A stretch of DNA of 38,147 nucleotides from Pirellula sp. (GCA_021300155.1 JAJTID010000054.1:1-38147), one strand, 5' to 3'. Positions 26,760 through 33,208 are shown, counted from the first letter of the stretch. Translations and numbers: made by a program. Notes: a model not told the origin generated them from the letters alone.

Positions 26760-27179
26760 CTATCGACGTCGCAAGAAAAGCGCCATTGCAATGCCCGTAA
26801 CAATGCCAGCCCCGAAACTGACCAACAAAGACTTAGCAGGCCTTTGCCGTACCACATCTTCAACCTCGGCATAGCCTTTACGCAACGATGCAGCTGAATC
26901 ATGGTACGACTCCTTGATTGAGTCGGCAGCCTGTTGTGCCCCCGCGCGAACAGTATCTCCCACTCGCTGAATCGCCGCAGCACTTCCTGAAGAAAGATGT
27001 TCTAAGAACTGCTCAATGCTTTCCCTCGCTTCTCCGGTCTTTCGCTGGATCGTCCCTACCAATTGCTGCAAATTGCCATTGCACTCCAAAAGGTCATCGT
27101 CGGTGAGTTCACCCCACCGACTTCGCAGCTTGCCTTTGATTTCATTCCAGTTCCCCTGAATTGTTTGTTGGTTATCCAT
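26760..27179 (-). CDS. CsbD-like protein fused to a DUF883 membrane anchor
   Basis: Residues 1-60 match CsbD-type stress proteins (MDNQQTIQGNWNEIKGKLRS, then a W..LTDDDL..CNGN segment). Residues about 70-139 are an amphipathic helix followed by a hydrophobic anchor (SLLVSFGAGIVTGIAMALFL) and a basic end, as in ElaB/YqjD/DUF883 proteins. The fusion would hold the CsbD part at the inner membrane. A good ribosome-binding site (AAGGAAGT) lies 6-13 nt before the ATG. It is the first gene of the minus-strand stress operon running down to about 21004. CsbD proteins are induced by general stress in many bacteria; their biochemical role is unknown. Confidence 0.85.
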   Translation of the reverse strand: MDNQQTIQGNWNEIKGKLRSRWGELTDDDLLECNGNLQQLVGTIQRKTGEARESIEQFLEHLSSGSAAAIQRVGDTVRAGAQQAADSIKESYHDSAASLRKGYAEVEDVVRQRPAKSLLVSFGAGIVTGIAMALFLRRR

Positions 27180-27368
27180 GATTACTTCCTTTAACGTTGG
27201 GGTAAATTTTCTCGTCCTCCTACGCGAAAGAGGATCTGTTTAATGATGCCAATTTGTCCCGTGAGCCAGTATGGCACACGTCTGATCAATGGACCTTGCG
27301 AACTTGGGTCGATAGGATTGTTTGTCTCCCATGAGCTAAGCAACGCAAATCGAGTGCCACGACGAACG

Positions 27369-27679
27369 ATGTCTCAATTCCTAAATGTCTGTAAAAAAGT
27401 GAAATTCCTATCGGCGAAGGCCGTATGTTCATGATCAACGAGATTCGAATTGGAATCTTCAACGTGGCGGGCGAATTCTTTGCTCTTGATGATCATTGTC
27501 CGCATGCATGTGCCTCGCTTTCCTATGGAATTGTCGATGGTGATGTGGTTCGCTGCCGAATTCACCATTGGCGCTTCTGTGTCCGCAACGGTTTTTATCT
27601 CGACGAAGAAAAACCGAGGTTCAACGTCGAAACATACCCGGTGCGTATCGTTGACGAACAGGTTCAGGTCGAAATTTGA
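27369..27679 (+). CDS. Small Rieske [2Fe-2S] protein with an apparent frameshift
   Basis: Joined across one base, the protein is about 103 residues and resembles the ferredoxin component of ring-hydroxylating dioxygenases or NirD-like proteins. The cluster ligands are intact: CPHAC near the middle and CRIHHWRF 17 residues later (Cys-x-His and Cys-x2-His). The opening MSQFLNVCKK is in one frame and SEIPIGEGRMFMINEIRIG in the next; a run of six A at 27393-27398 would need seven to join them. Without a shift, translation could start at ATG 27425, which has GAAGG just upstream but would lose the first beta strand. It carries electrons in a chain whose partner is not nearby. It is the only plus-strand gene in the stress region. 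Confidence 0.8.
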
Positions 27680-27691
27680 ATCCAGAACTCA

Positions 27692-27777
27692 TTATTCAAC
27701 TTGCTCTGTCGTGTTGCCAATCAGTCCACCAGCAGCCATCTTGATTCGACCTTGAGCATATCCGTTTTGCCACTCAT
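27692..27777 (-). pseudogene. CsbD-like short duplicate overlapping the catalase 3' end
   Basis: From the ATG at 27777 the DNA reads ATGAGTGGCAAAACGGAT, almost identical to the start of the intact csbD-like gene at 29521 (one difference in 18 bases). It continues to match over about 70 bases if one G is restored at 27750-27751. It would encode about 28 residues (MSGKTDMLKGRIKMAAG...) before a stop, half the normal length. It is best read as a partial duplication of the csbD gene that landed at the end of the catalase-like gene. Confidence 0.6.
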
Positions 27778-28840
27778 GTGTGATTTCATCAATTTGCTGC
27801 CGACGCCATTTGGATGAGATTTCGTAGGCCACACGTCGAACGCGGTTTATGCCACCCAAGGGACGATGTGCTTCCAACGCGTGCCAAACGTTGAAAGAGA
27901 GGGATTTGAGGTTGTTATCGCGCGCTAGAACTCCAATCTCCTGGCGTGGCAATAACAGGTGAGCGACTGTACGAAATGGTGATTCGCTTTCCGGCCACAC
28001 AACGGTGGCGTCTTCGATCGGCATCGATCGATCAGACGTCCGCAACTGCACCTGGAACTCAAACAGCACCTCCTGAATTCGCAGTGTTTCTTCAAGCGCC
28101 AATCGCAACGCGTCCGCTTCAGACACTAATCGCTGGATCAGATTTAAGTAAGAGTCGTTTCGATCACCTATTGGTCTCGCTCTGTATTTAGCCACAAAGT
28201 TTCCGTACCGAATCGGGGTCATACTAAAGTAGGTGTTACTCGCTAGGTGCGACGGGAGTTGCCCCACAATTTGCGCTGCCGTGAGCATTTCGCGCCAATG
28301 CCAGCGAAGAGGATTCCAGTCGCCACCAGTTAGAGACTCTCGCATCGTCGTGAAAGAACTGTCATCCACTTGTGCGAGCACTTGCTCCAAACGCAGAAAG
28401 TCTTTTGCATTCCGCGCGAAAAATACAGGATGATTGATCATCAAGAAATCCTGGGCCGCAGAGACTTGAGGCTCATCCGTCGATAACAGTCCTCCAGCCA
28501 CTTCCGAAACCTTGATCGCCATCCCGCGACCGTCCGGAATCGCATCGGACTGTTTATGGCTGGAGGCGTTCGAAAACCGAACCACAGCTGGATAGACGCC
28601 ATCGCGTTCAAAGAGTCCCTGAGCAAGATCACTCGGTAGATTGGGTAGAACCCGAAATTCCCCGCGGGCGTAGCCGTGCGTTTTCACGTGCACGTCCGCA
28701 AGAAACCTTCCCGTCTTGGCATGGCTCCTCGCTAAGATCGACTCCATAGCTTGGACGACTTTCTTGATATCCTCCGCCTCGTCCGCTGGAATCGTTTCAA
28801 CGGAATAGGAATACGGAATTGGCAAGTTGGAATTCGTCAT
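27692..28840 (-). CDS. Catalase-like heme protein (SrpA-type), C-terminus frame-confused
   Basis: The 382-residue protein has the catalase core: HVKTHGYARGEF with the distal His (about 55), VVRFSNASS, GRGMAIKV, and DFLMINHPVFFARN with the distal Asn region. Near the end is RPLGGINRVRRVAYEIS, where the proximal Tyr is expected. It is shorter than true catalases and matches the SrpA-like small catalase group, which degrades peroxides. The last 25 residues read QGRIKMAAGGLIGN, which is a CsbD sequence, not catalase. This arises because a short CsbD-like gene starts inside the 3' end (ATG at 27777). A GG at 27750-27751 that should probably be GGG shifts the catalase frame into it. Either a read error or a real fusion is possible. 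Confidence 0.85.
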   Translation of the reverse strand: MTNSNLPIPYSYSVETIPADEAEDIKKVVQAMESILARSHAKTGRFLADVHVKTHGYARGEFRVLPNLPSDLAQGLFERDGVYPAVVRFSNASSHKQSDAIPDGRGMAIKVSEVAGGLLSTDEPQVSAAQDFLMINHPVFFARNAKDFLRLEQVLAQVDDSSFTTMRESLTGGDWNPLRWHWREMLTAAQIVGQLPSHLASNTYFSMTPIRYGNFVAKYRARPIGDRNDSYLNLIQRLVSEADALRLALEETLRIQEVLFEFQVQLRTSDRSMPIEDATVVWPESESPFRTVAHLLLPRQEIGVLARDNNLKSLSFNVWHALEAHRPLGGINRVRRVAYEISSKWRRQQIDEITHEWQNGYAQGRIKMAAGGLIGNTTEQVE

Positions 28841-28983
28841 TATCAGTTTCTACCTGTATGAGTCTAGAATCGTTCTTCGACGACAATGGTCGACGTATTT
28901 TTGCTAAGCTATTCCGTCGTTCTACCGCCAAAGTGTTCGTTGTCGGACTCTGCGTCTTCACGAGTGTGGTGAACGACACTATC

Positions 28984-29301
28984 TCAATGATTTGGTGGCG
29001 AGTAAAGAGTATAGAGATTCATTGGAACCAAGCCGGTATTAATGACGTTGTGGTTCGTTCCAGCTGGAACGATGATCGCGAAGCCGCTTGCAATCGCGGT
29101 CCGAACACCCTCAAGCACCGTTTCACCTGTCCCTTCCTCAACACGAAAAAATTGGTCGAGCTTATGGACTTCCTCCCCGATCTCTTCGGACGGGAGTAGC
29201 GACATAACAACGAGTTGGCTGTACTTTGCCGTATAGAGTACGCGTCGAAAATCAGTATTCTTGACGGCTATACTTTCGATATCCTTCACAAAGCCTTTCA
29301 T
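28984..29301 (-). CDS. Cupin-domain stress protein with an in-frame TGA before its usual C-terminus
   Basis: The ATG at 29301 has a strong AGGAG 6-11 nt upstream and opens MKGFVKDIESIAV. The cupin barrel follows, with EIGEEVHKLDQFFRVEEG (motif 1, His and Glu ligands) and IIVPAGTNHNVINTG (motif 2, His). The frame stops at TGA 28986-28984 after LYTLYSPPNH. The same frame then continues without another stop to 28909, reading DSVVHHTREDAESDNEHFGG and ending RTTE, which is the usual tail of this cupin family. A single CGA-to-TGA change would explain the stop. Such cupins are linked to stress response; the substrate is unknown. The barrel itself is complete, so the short form may still fold. Confidence 0.83.
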   Translation of the reverse strand: MKGFVKDIESIAVKNTDFRRVLYTAKYSQLVVMSLLPSEEIGEEVHKLDQFFRVEEGTGETVLEGVRTAIASGFAIIVPAGTNHNVINTGLVPMNLYTLYSPPNH

Positions 29302-29332
29302 ATCGGCTCCTTTATTTTTGTGGGCACTGGTG

Positions 29333-29521
29333 TCATTCGGATACTTTTTCAACAACTTTTTCGACCGCTTTCTTAACCGTATCCGCCACCTTTTGAACGA
29401 CTTGCTTGGCCTCGCCGACAGCTTGATCGGACCTGCCCTCCTCGCGAAGAGCGTCGTTGCCCGTCAGTGCGCCAGCGGCCTCTTTGATTCGACCCTTAAT
29501 CACATCTGTTTTGCCACTCAT
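29333..29521 (-). CDS. csbD: CsbD-family general stress protein
   Basis: The 62-residue protein opens MSGKTDVIKGRIKEAAGALTG and continues NDALREEGRSDQAVGEAKQ, the standard CsbD fold of small stress proteins. The C-terminal third is a Val/Lys-rich amphipathic helix. GGAG at 10-13 nt before the ATG is a good ribosome-binding site. It lies 31 nt upstream of the cupin gene in the same direction. A truncated near-copy of its 5' end occurs at 27777. Its product accumulates under general or osmotic stress in other bacteria; no reaction is known. Confidence 0.88.
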   Translation of the reverse strand: MSGKTDVIKGRIKEAAGALTGNDALREEGRSDQAVGEAKQVVQKVADTVKKAVEKVVEKVSE

Positions 29522-29566
29522 CTTGGTGACTCCTTTTTTGAGAACGTTTTCGTAATTGTTAATCGA

Positions 29567-29680
29567 CTAAAACTCTTTCGCTGCTTCGTGAAGGGCTTTG
29601 TCCAATTTGTTCCATGCAGACTGATCGCAACCACTAGTGATCAGCAACCCTGACAACATTGCTATCGAGAATTCTCTCAT
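29567..29680 (-). CDS. Very small lipoprotein
   Basis: A 37-residue frame opens MREFSIAMLSGLLITSGCDQ, which is a compact lipoprotein signal with lipobox ITSGC. The mature part is only about 20 residues (WNKLDKALHEAAKEF), an amphipathic helix. A perfect AGGAGG lies about 11 nt before the ATG, which is the main reason to believe the gene. It resembles entericidin-like peptides in size and layout, but no family can be asserted. It sits between the DUF3309 and csbD genes, all on the minus strand. Confidence 0.65.
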   Translation of the reverse strand: MREFSIAMLSGLLITSGCDQSAWNKLDKALHEAAKEF

Positions 29681-29720
29681 CTTCGTCGAAGCCTCCTTTG
29701 TGATAATTTATTCTTGCTGA

Positions 29721-29876
29721 TCAGATGCGACCAAGCAGCAACAAGATGATGATGATCAACACGATCAATCCAAGCCCGCCGCTTGGTGCATAGCCCCAAC
29801 TTCTGCTATGAGGCCAAGTTGGCAATGCACCAAGAAGCAACAAAATCAGAATCACCAACAGAATAGTTCCAAGCAT
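29721..29876 (-). CDS. DUF3309-family hydrophobic peptide
   Basis: The 51-residue product opens MLGTILLVILILLLLGALP, then has a short hydrophilic turn (TWPHSRSWGYAPSGGLG), then a second hydrophobic helix ending LLLLGRI. This is the DUF3309 pattern of two membrane helices joined by an aromatic-Gly/Ser loop, as often seen beside CsbD genes. AGGA lies about 10 nt before the ATG. Function is unknown; membrane protection under stress is only a guess. Confidence 0.83.
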   Translation of the reverse strand: MLGTILLVILILLLLGALPTWPHSRSWGYAPSGGLGLIVLIIIILLLLGRI

Positions 29877-29895
29877 TTTTCGTTTCCTTTTTGAT

Positions 29896-30210
29896 CTAAA
29901 TGACAGATAGAGACTGGGAATTCACTGAGGTTTCAACTACACGATCGACTGGGCTTTCAGGTGAAAGCATCTTCAGACTTTTTGGCAATGGAGCCAGTTC
30001 GTTACCAAACAGTCGCTTTCGGAAGTCTGTGTAGACGTACTCGTCAATTGCTTGGGTCTCGATAGGCAGATGATCCATCTCTGGCGGAACCCTACTGTGC
30101 ATGTGTGGTACGGTACTGTTAGGCATGAAACCGCGATGAAAGCGTTCTACCGTTCTGTTGGCCAAGTACTTACTGGGCTTTATGATCACGACTTTTAGGG
30201 ATTGAGACAT
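29896..30210 (-). pseudogene. N-terminal fragment resembling a B12-dependent radical SAM protein
   Basis: The frame opens with LKVVIIKPSKYLANRTVERF and RGFMPNSTVPHMHSRVP, then ETQAIDEYVYTDF. These are the first strand and following segment of the B12-binding domain in a group of radical SAM proteins. The next 45 residues do not follow the family and the frame ends at 104 residues, before any CxxxCxxC cluster motif. It is therefore a truncated remnant, or a small protein built from that N-terminus. It lies between the DUF3309 gene and the tRNA array, at the edge of a rearranged region. Confidence 0.45.
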
Positions 30211-30383
30211 CTCACGCTGTCCAACTTCGACATCAATTGCAGATCAAGTTTCGCTTGATATCAAGTTTTACGACTTAGGTGACGTGTAGGTCATCGAGAG
30301 AACTTCGAAACAGGCCTAGTGAAATCAACCAGTCTGCAAATTCGATCGAACTAGACTTTCGCTTTCTCGTTGATAAATAACAT

Positions 30384-30456
30384 GGCTTGCGAGTGTGATG
30401 GATTCGCACGACAGTCTTCGAAACTGTTAGACAAGGTTCGATTCCTTGGCGAGCTA
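30384..30456 (+). tRNA. tRNA-Arg (anticodon TCG)
   Basis: A complete 73-nt cloverleaf: acceptor GGCTTGC pairs with GCGAGCT (one G-U at each of two positions), D stem GTGT/GCAC, anticodon stem ACAGT/ACTGT with loop CTTCGAA. The anticodon TCG is at 30418-30420. The T arm is CAAGG-TTCGATT-CCTTG. Discriminator base A; no encoded CCA. First member of the array. Confidence 0.88.
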
Positions 30457-30467
30457 CTCGGCAACAT

Positions 30468-30562
30468 GGTGCGGTGCGCGAATTGGCATAGCGACTGCGA
30501 CCACCCCTTCGTCGGTGGTGCCCGAACCTCAGTGTTTGTGGGTTCGAGTCCCACCCTCACCA
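30468..30562 (+). tRNA. tRNA-like gene, class II size, anticodon unresolved
   Basis: Acceptor GGTGCGG pairs with CCTCACC (one C-T mismatch), and the T arm GTGGG-TTCGAGT-CCCAC is perfect. The D arm CGC...GCG with AATTGG is tRNA-Leu-like. In the 95-nt total the anticodon arm cannot be drawn cleanly: one choice gives four pairs around ACCCCTT, another gives six pairs around an 8-base loop. It may be a degenerate tRNA. Confidence 0.55.
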
Positions 30563-30570
30563 CTAATGAC

Positions 30571-30644
30571 GACGTGGTACGCGAACTGGTACAGCGGCGA
30601 AGCTTAAACCTTCGTGATTGCGGGTTCGAATCCCGCCTGCGTCA
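30571..30644 (+). tRNA. tRNA with leucine anticodon TAA and short variable arm
   Basis: The 74-nt cloverleaf has acceptor GACGTGG/CTGCGTC, anticodon stem CGAAG/CTTCG perfect with loop CTTAAAC, and T arm GCGGG-TTCGAAT-CCCGC perfect. The anticodon TAA is at 30605-30607. The variable loop is only TGATT, whereas bacterial tRNA-Leu normally has a long variable arm. Discriminator A fits leucine; no encoded CCA. Confidence 0.82.
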
Positions 30645-30658
30645 CTCGAAAGATACAT

Positions 30659-30743
30659 GGGTCGATTGGACTTGGGAGTCCATGCCGTCTGTAAAACGGT
30701 CGCTCCTCGATGAGCAATGTAGGTTCGATTCCTTCTCGGCCCA
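30659..30743 (+). tRNA. tRNA-Tyr (anticodon GTA)
   Basis: The 85-nt gene has acceptor GGGTCGA/TCGGCCC, anticodon stem GCCGT/ACGGT and loop CTGTAAA. The anticodon GTA is at 30691-30693. A long variable arm is built on GCTC/GAGC, as expected for bacterial tRNA-Tyr. The T stem GTAGG/CCTTC has one T-T mismatch. Discriminator A. Confidence 0.85.
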
Positions 30744-30756
30744 CTGATGTGAATAT

Positions 30757-30830
30757 GGCTCGGTGCGATGTTGGTATTTGCAGTCAGCCCCTCAAGCTGG
30801 CGTTCACCGGTTCGATTCCGGTCCGAGTCA
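30757..30830 (+). tRNA. tRNA, probable anticodon CTC (Glu)
   Basis: Acceptor GGCTCGG/CCGAGTC, T arm ACCGG-TTCGATT-CCGGT perfect, anticodon stem TCAGC/GCTGG. The loop CCCTCAA puts CTC at 30791-30793, but position 33 is C instead of the nearly universal T, so identity is uncertain. Last member of the left block; the minus-strand WD40 gene begins 62 nt further on. Confidence 0.7.
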
Positions 30831-30892
30831 CTCAGCGACTTTTGAGTCTTGGAAGTGATGGGCGGCGAATAAGCTCGATGGAAAAATTTGAG

Positions 30893-32512
30893 TCACCGGG
30901 CAAGGGAGGGATCCAACGTTGACTCCAACTGTCCGGTGGCGACGTTCCAAAAGCGAATTGCTTGGGCACCCTCAAAATCCCAAGTGCCACCTTCACCGGT
31001 CGCCAATAGCTTTCCATCTGGAGAGAATGCAATAGATTTAACATCTACAGGGTGTTGAAGTACCCCAATTGCCTTACCCTGCTCGCAATCCCATAGTACT
31101 GCGACCTTTTCGTAACTTCCGTAGGCAAACATGTCATTAATTGGGCTAAAGCGTAATGAGGTTACCCGCTGTACTTGGTTGGGAATAGTCACAGGGCGCG
31201 AGATGTCTTCTAAATCCCAGGTGGTAATTACTCCCTCCCAACTAACGCACGCAAGTCTCGTTGAATCATATGAGAACGCCACCTGCATCGAACTCGAAGG
31301 GACAGAATTCAGCAAGGTCGTTTTTTCTGAGGCGAACTTCAAATCCTCTATGTAGACCAAGAAACCTATCGGCTTGGGTACTGTAGTATGATACGTATAC
31401 GCCAACTTGCTTGCGTCACGAGATAGTGCGACGGACATCACGTCAAATTTTGCGTCAAATCTCGCTAATTCTCCACCGTCGGATACCCTTGTAAGTCTTA
31501 CTGTATTGTCCCTACCGGCAGTCGCGATTGTCGATCCATCGCCGCTAAATGCAATGTCAAGTATTTCGTCAAAGTGCCCCTCGATAGTGCGTTTAATCTC
31601 ACCTGTTTTGGTCGAGGCAAGTACTACCTTCGACTTGGCGTGTGTTCCACCGGGTCCTTCGGTGACCCCATAAGCCAGTACGTCACCCATCGGTGAAAGT
31701 TCGTAGCAGTCAGGATATTTGTCCGGAAGTGAAAAGCGATAATCAACCTGCTTCGTCTGCAGATTCCAAACGATAATTGACTTATTCACCTTCAAATCGT
31801 AAATGGTGCCGTCTAGGTTGGTAATGTTCGAGTACAACTTATCGTCGCTCGGAGAAAAAGCAACGAAATCGACTCGCTGCCACTGCGGTTTCTTTTCTTG
31901 CTTGCTCCAAATGATAACACTCGCGCTAATCGCTATACCAATCAGCATAAGCAATCCATAGGAGGGCACCCTAAGATGATGAAGTTGGACATCTTCTCGT
32001 TTGAACTTGCTATAAGCAATCGCCAAGAGAACGTGGGAGCAAATCCATGTACCTGCCCCGAAGTATATACGATTCTCAGGGTGGTATCTGAAATCGAAGT
32101 CAAGAAACCCTTTCAATCCTGAAAACAAACTCAGCGTAGTTGCGGCCATGGCGATTCCGGGATTGAAGCGAGACAAATAAAACATCCTGTCTGACTTGCA
32201 CAGTAACATGAGATAGGCAAGTACGAATAGTATGTTCGCGACTGCCGACATCATGCCCGGCGGGGTTAGTATTAAAGGGCTAAAACTTAAGTAAACGACT
32301 TGCCAGCCGTAGAATAAACCGCTCGCATTGTTCAGTCGGGGTATCTCCAATGCTTGTATCTTCAGTGCTGGTAAAAACAGCGAAACAAGTAGCATGATGA
32401 GTGCCATGTGTGCGATCTTTTTCGAAGTAGGACGCACGTAATAGCAAAAGCAGAATGCGACGAGTGATGGGAGAATTGCTCCGGCTAGGCCACCAAGGAT
32501 TTGTTGCAGCAT
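30893..32512 (-). CDS. Multi-span membrane protein with C-terminal WD40 propeller
   Basis: The 539-residue protein has about six membrane helices in its first 200 residues (for example GLAGAILPSLVAFCFCYYV and LMLIGIAISASVIIW), with no catalytic motif in that part. Residues about 215-539 form WD40-type repeats: FSPSDDKLYSNI, IAFSGDGSTIATAGRDNTVRL, LRFSPINDMFAYGSYEKVAVLWD and IAFSPDGKLLATGEGG. It would sit in the inner membrane with a propeller in the cytoplasm or outside, depending on the number of spans. WD40 propellers bind proteins. It lies inside the tRNA array and on the opposite strand, so it was probably inserted there or the array was built around it. It resembles the propeller of the nearby kinase in type, not in obvious sequence identity. 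Confidence 0.85.
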   Translation of the reverse strand: MLQQILGGLAGAILPSLVAFCFCYYVRPTSKKIAHMALIMLLVSLFLPALKIQALEIPRLNNASGLFYGWQVVYLSFSPLILTPPGMMSAVANILFVLAYLMLLCKSDRMFYLSRFNPGIAMAATTLSLFSGLKGFLDFDFRYHPENRIYFGAGTWICSHVLLAIAYSKFKREDVQLHHLRVPSYGLLMLIGIAISASVIIWSKQEKKPQWQRVDFVAFSPSDDKLYSNITNLDGTIYDLKVNKSIIVWNLQTKQVDYRFSLPDKYPDCYELSPMGDVLAYGVTEGPGGTHAKSKVVLASTKTGEIKRTIEGHFDEILDIAFSGDGSTIATAGRDNTVRLTRVSDGGELARFDAKFDVMSVALSRDASKLAYTYHTTVPKPIGFLVYIEDLKFASEKTTLLNSVPSSSMQVAFSYDSTRLACVSWEGVITTWDLEDISRPVTIPNQVQRVTSLRFSPINDMFAYGSYEKVAVLWDCEQGKAIGVLQHPVDVKSIAFSPDGKLLATGEGGTWDFEGAQAIRFWNVATGQLESTLDPSLAR

Positions 32513-32708
32513 CGATTACCTCCGAGAAAGTGATCCCACCCGCCAAAACCGCGCAAGTCACATGGGATAGGTGAGTCCGAAAAATTCCGCCTGCTGAAAC
32601 TTAGGCAATTCCTGACCGGAATCGACAAGCATTGAGGCGCCAACTGTCAACCAAGCGTTTCTCACACCTTGCAGTTTGTCAAGAACACCAATGGATTGTA
32701 CTCCAAAT

Positions 32709-32776
32709 TGCAGGCTAGTTGGGACTGAGCTGACTTTCATAAGGTCGGTAACCCGGTTCGATTCCGGGGCTTGCAA
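32709..32776 (+). tRNA. tRNA-Met-like (anticodon CAT), short D arm
   Basis: Acceptor TGCAGGC/GCTTGCA, anticodon stem TGACT/GGTCG (two wobble pairs) with loop TTCATAA. CAT is at 32738-32740. The T arm is CCCGG-TTCGATT-CCGGG perfect. At 68 nt the D arm is short. CAT could also be the precursor of the AUA-reading isoleucine tRNA. First member of the right block; the next gene starts 2 nt after it. Confidence 0.75.
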
Positions 32777-32778
32777 CT

Positions 32779-32847
32779 TGCGGGTGGGCTAGTGCTCATC
32801 TGAGCCTCATAAGCTCGGACTGCCAGGTGCGACTCCTGGACCCGCCA
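32779..32847 (+). tRNA. tRNA-like, anticodon CAT (Met or Ile2)
   Basis: Anticodon stem TGAGC/GCTCG with loop CTCATAA places CAT at 32808-32810. T arm CCAGG-TGCGACT-CCTGG has G where T is expected at position 55. Acceptor TGCGGGT/ACCCGCC has a mismatch at the first pair, and the D arm is hard to draw. A second CAT tRNA beside the first. Confidence 0.6.
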
Positions 32848-32854
32848 TTTATAT

Positions 32855-32930
32855 GGTTGAGTACGCAAACCGGAAAAGCGACTTGGTCGAGAGCCAAGTG
32901 ATTCTGCAGGTTCGACTCCTGTCTCAACCA
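32855..32930 (+). tRNA. tRNA with leucine anticodon GAG and short variable arm
   Basis: Acceptor GGTTGAG/CTCAACC is perfect, D stem CGC/GCG, anticodon stem CTTGG/CCAAG perfect, loop TCGAGAG. GAG is at 32889-32891, with C at position 33. The T arm is GCAGG-TTCGACT-CCTGT. The variable loop is only 7 nt, so this is a second leucine-anticodon tRNA without the usual long arm. Confidence 0.75.
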
Positions 32931-32941
32931 CCTTGTTTGAT

Positions 32942-33014
32942 GATCGCGTGGTCCAGCGGCTAAGACACCTGCATGACACGCAGGAAATCGAAGGTTCAAT
33001 TCCTTCCGCGATCA
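32942..33014 (+). tRNA. tRNA-Val (anticodon GAC)
   Basis: A clean 73-nt cloverleaf: acceptor GATCGCG/CGCGATC, D stem GTC/GAC, anticodon stem CCTGC/GCAGG with loop ATGACAC, T arm GAAGG-TTCAATT-CCTTC. GAC is at 32975-32977. All stems are perfect. Discriminator A. Confidence 0.88.
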
Positions 33015-33025
33015 CTGAAGGTAAT

Positions 33026-33096
33026 GGTTTGTAAGTGTTCCGGGAGCACGCGTTCTTGGTAAGAACGAAGATCGAGTTCGATTCTCGAACGAACCT
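33026..33096 (+). tRNA. tRNA-Thr (anticodon GGT)
   Basis: Acceptor GGTTTGT/ACGAACC (one T-G), D stem GTG/CAC, anticodon stem CGTTC/GAACG perfect with loop TTGGTAA, T arm TCGAG-TTCGATT-CTCGA perfect. GGT is at 33058-33060. Discriminator T, which fits threonine. Length 71. Confidence 0.88.
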
Positions 33097-33107
33097 CTTT
33101 ATGAAAT

Positions 33108-33197
33108 GGGGTCATGGTCCAGTGGGAAGACATTGCCATGGCATGGCGAACAGTGTCTTCCCTGCGGGAGCGGCTCGTTCGAATCTCGGTGACTCCA
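33108..33197 (+). tRNA. tRNA-like, anticodon GGC with long variable arm
   Basis: Acceptor GGGGTCA/TGACTCC, D stem GTC/GAC, anticodon stem TTGCC/GGCGA with loop ATGGCAT. GGC (alanine) is at 33140-33142, but an alanine tRNA should not carry the 23-nt variable arm seen here. The T loop is conserved but its stem GCTCG/CTCGG does not pair. Possibly degenerate. Confidence 0.55.
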
Positions 33198-33208
33198 CTC
33201 AGAAACTT

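Noticed and set aside
27393-27399. Programmed -1 frameshift as the firm explanation of the Rieske gene
   Set aside because: The A AAA AAG tract is not in the zero-frame register used by known sites, and other homopolymer deficits in the window make read error likelier.
28819-29199. Plus-strand 126-codon frame between the catalase-like and cupin genes
   Set aside because: It is antisense to the cupin gene and its conserved tail.
30370-30747. An open frame of 125 codons across the tRNA genes
   Set aside because: It runs straight through three complete and well-folded tRNA genes; codon content follows tRNA arms, not a protein.
32558-32776. A 72-codon minus-strand frame next to the first right-block tRNA
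   Set aside because: Its first 20 or so codons are antisense to a tRNA and nothing in the rest is recognised.
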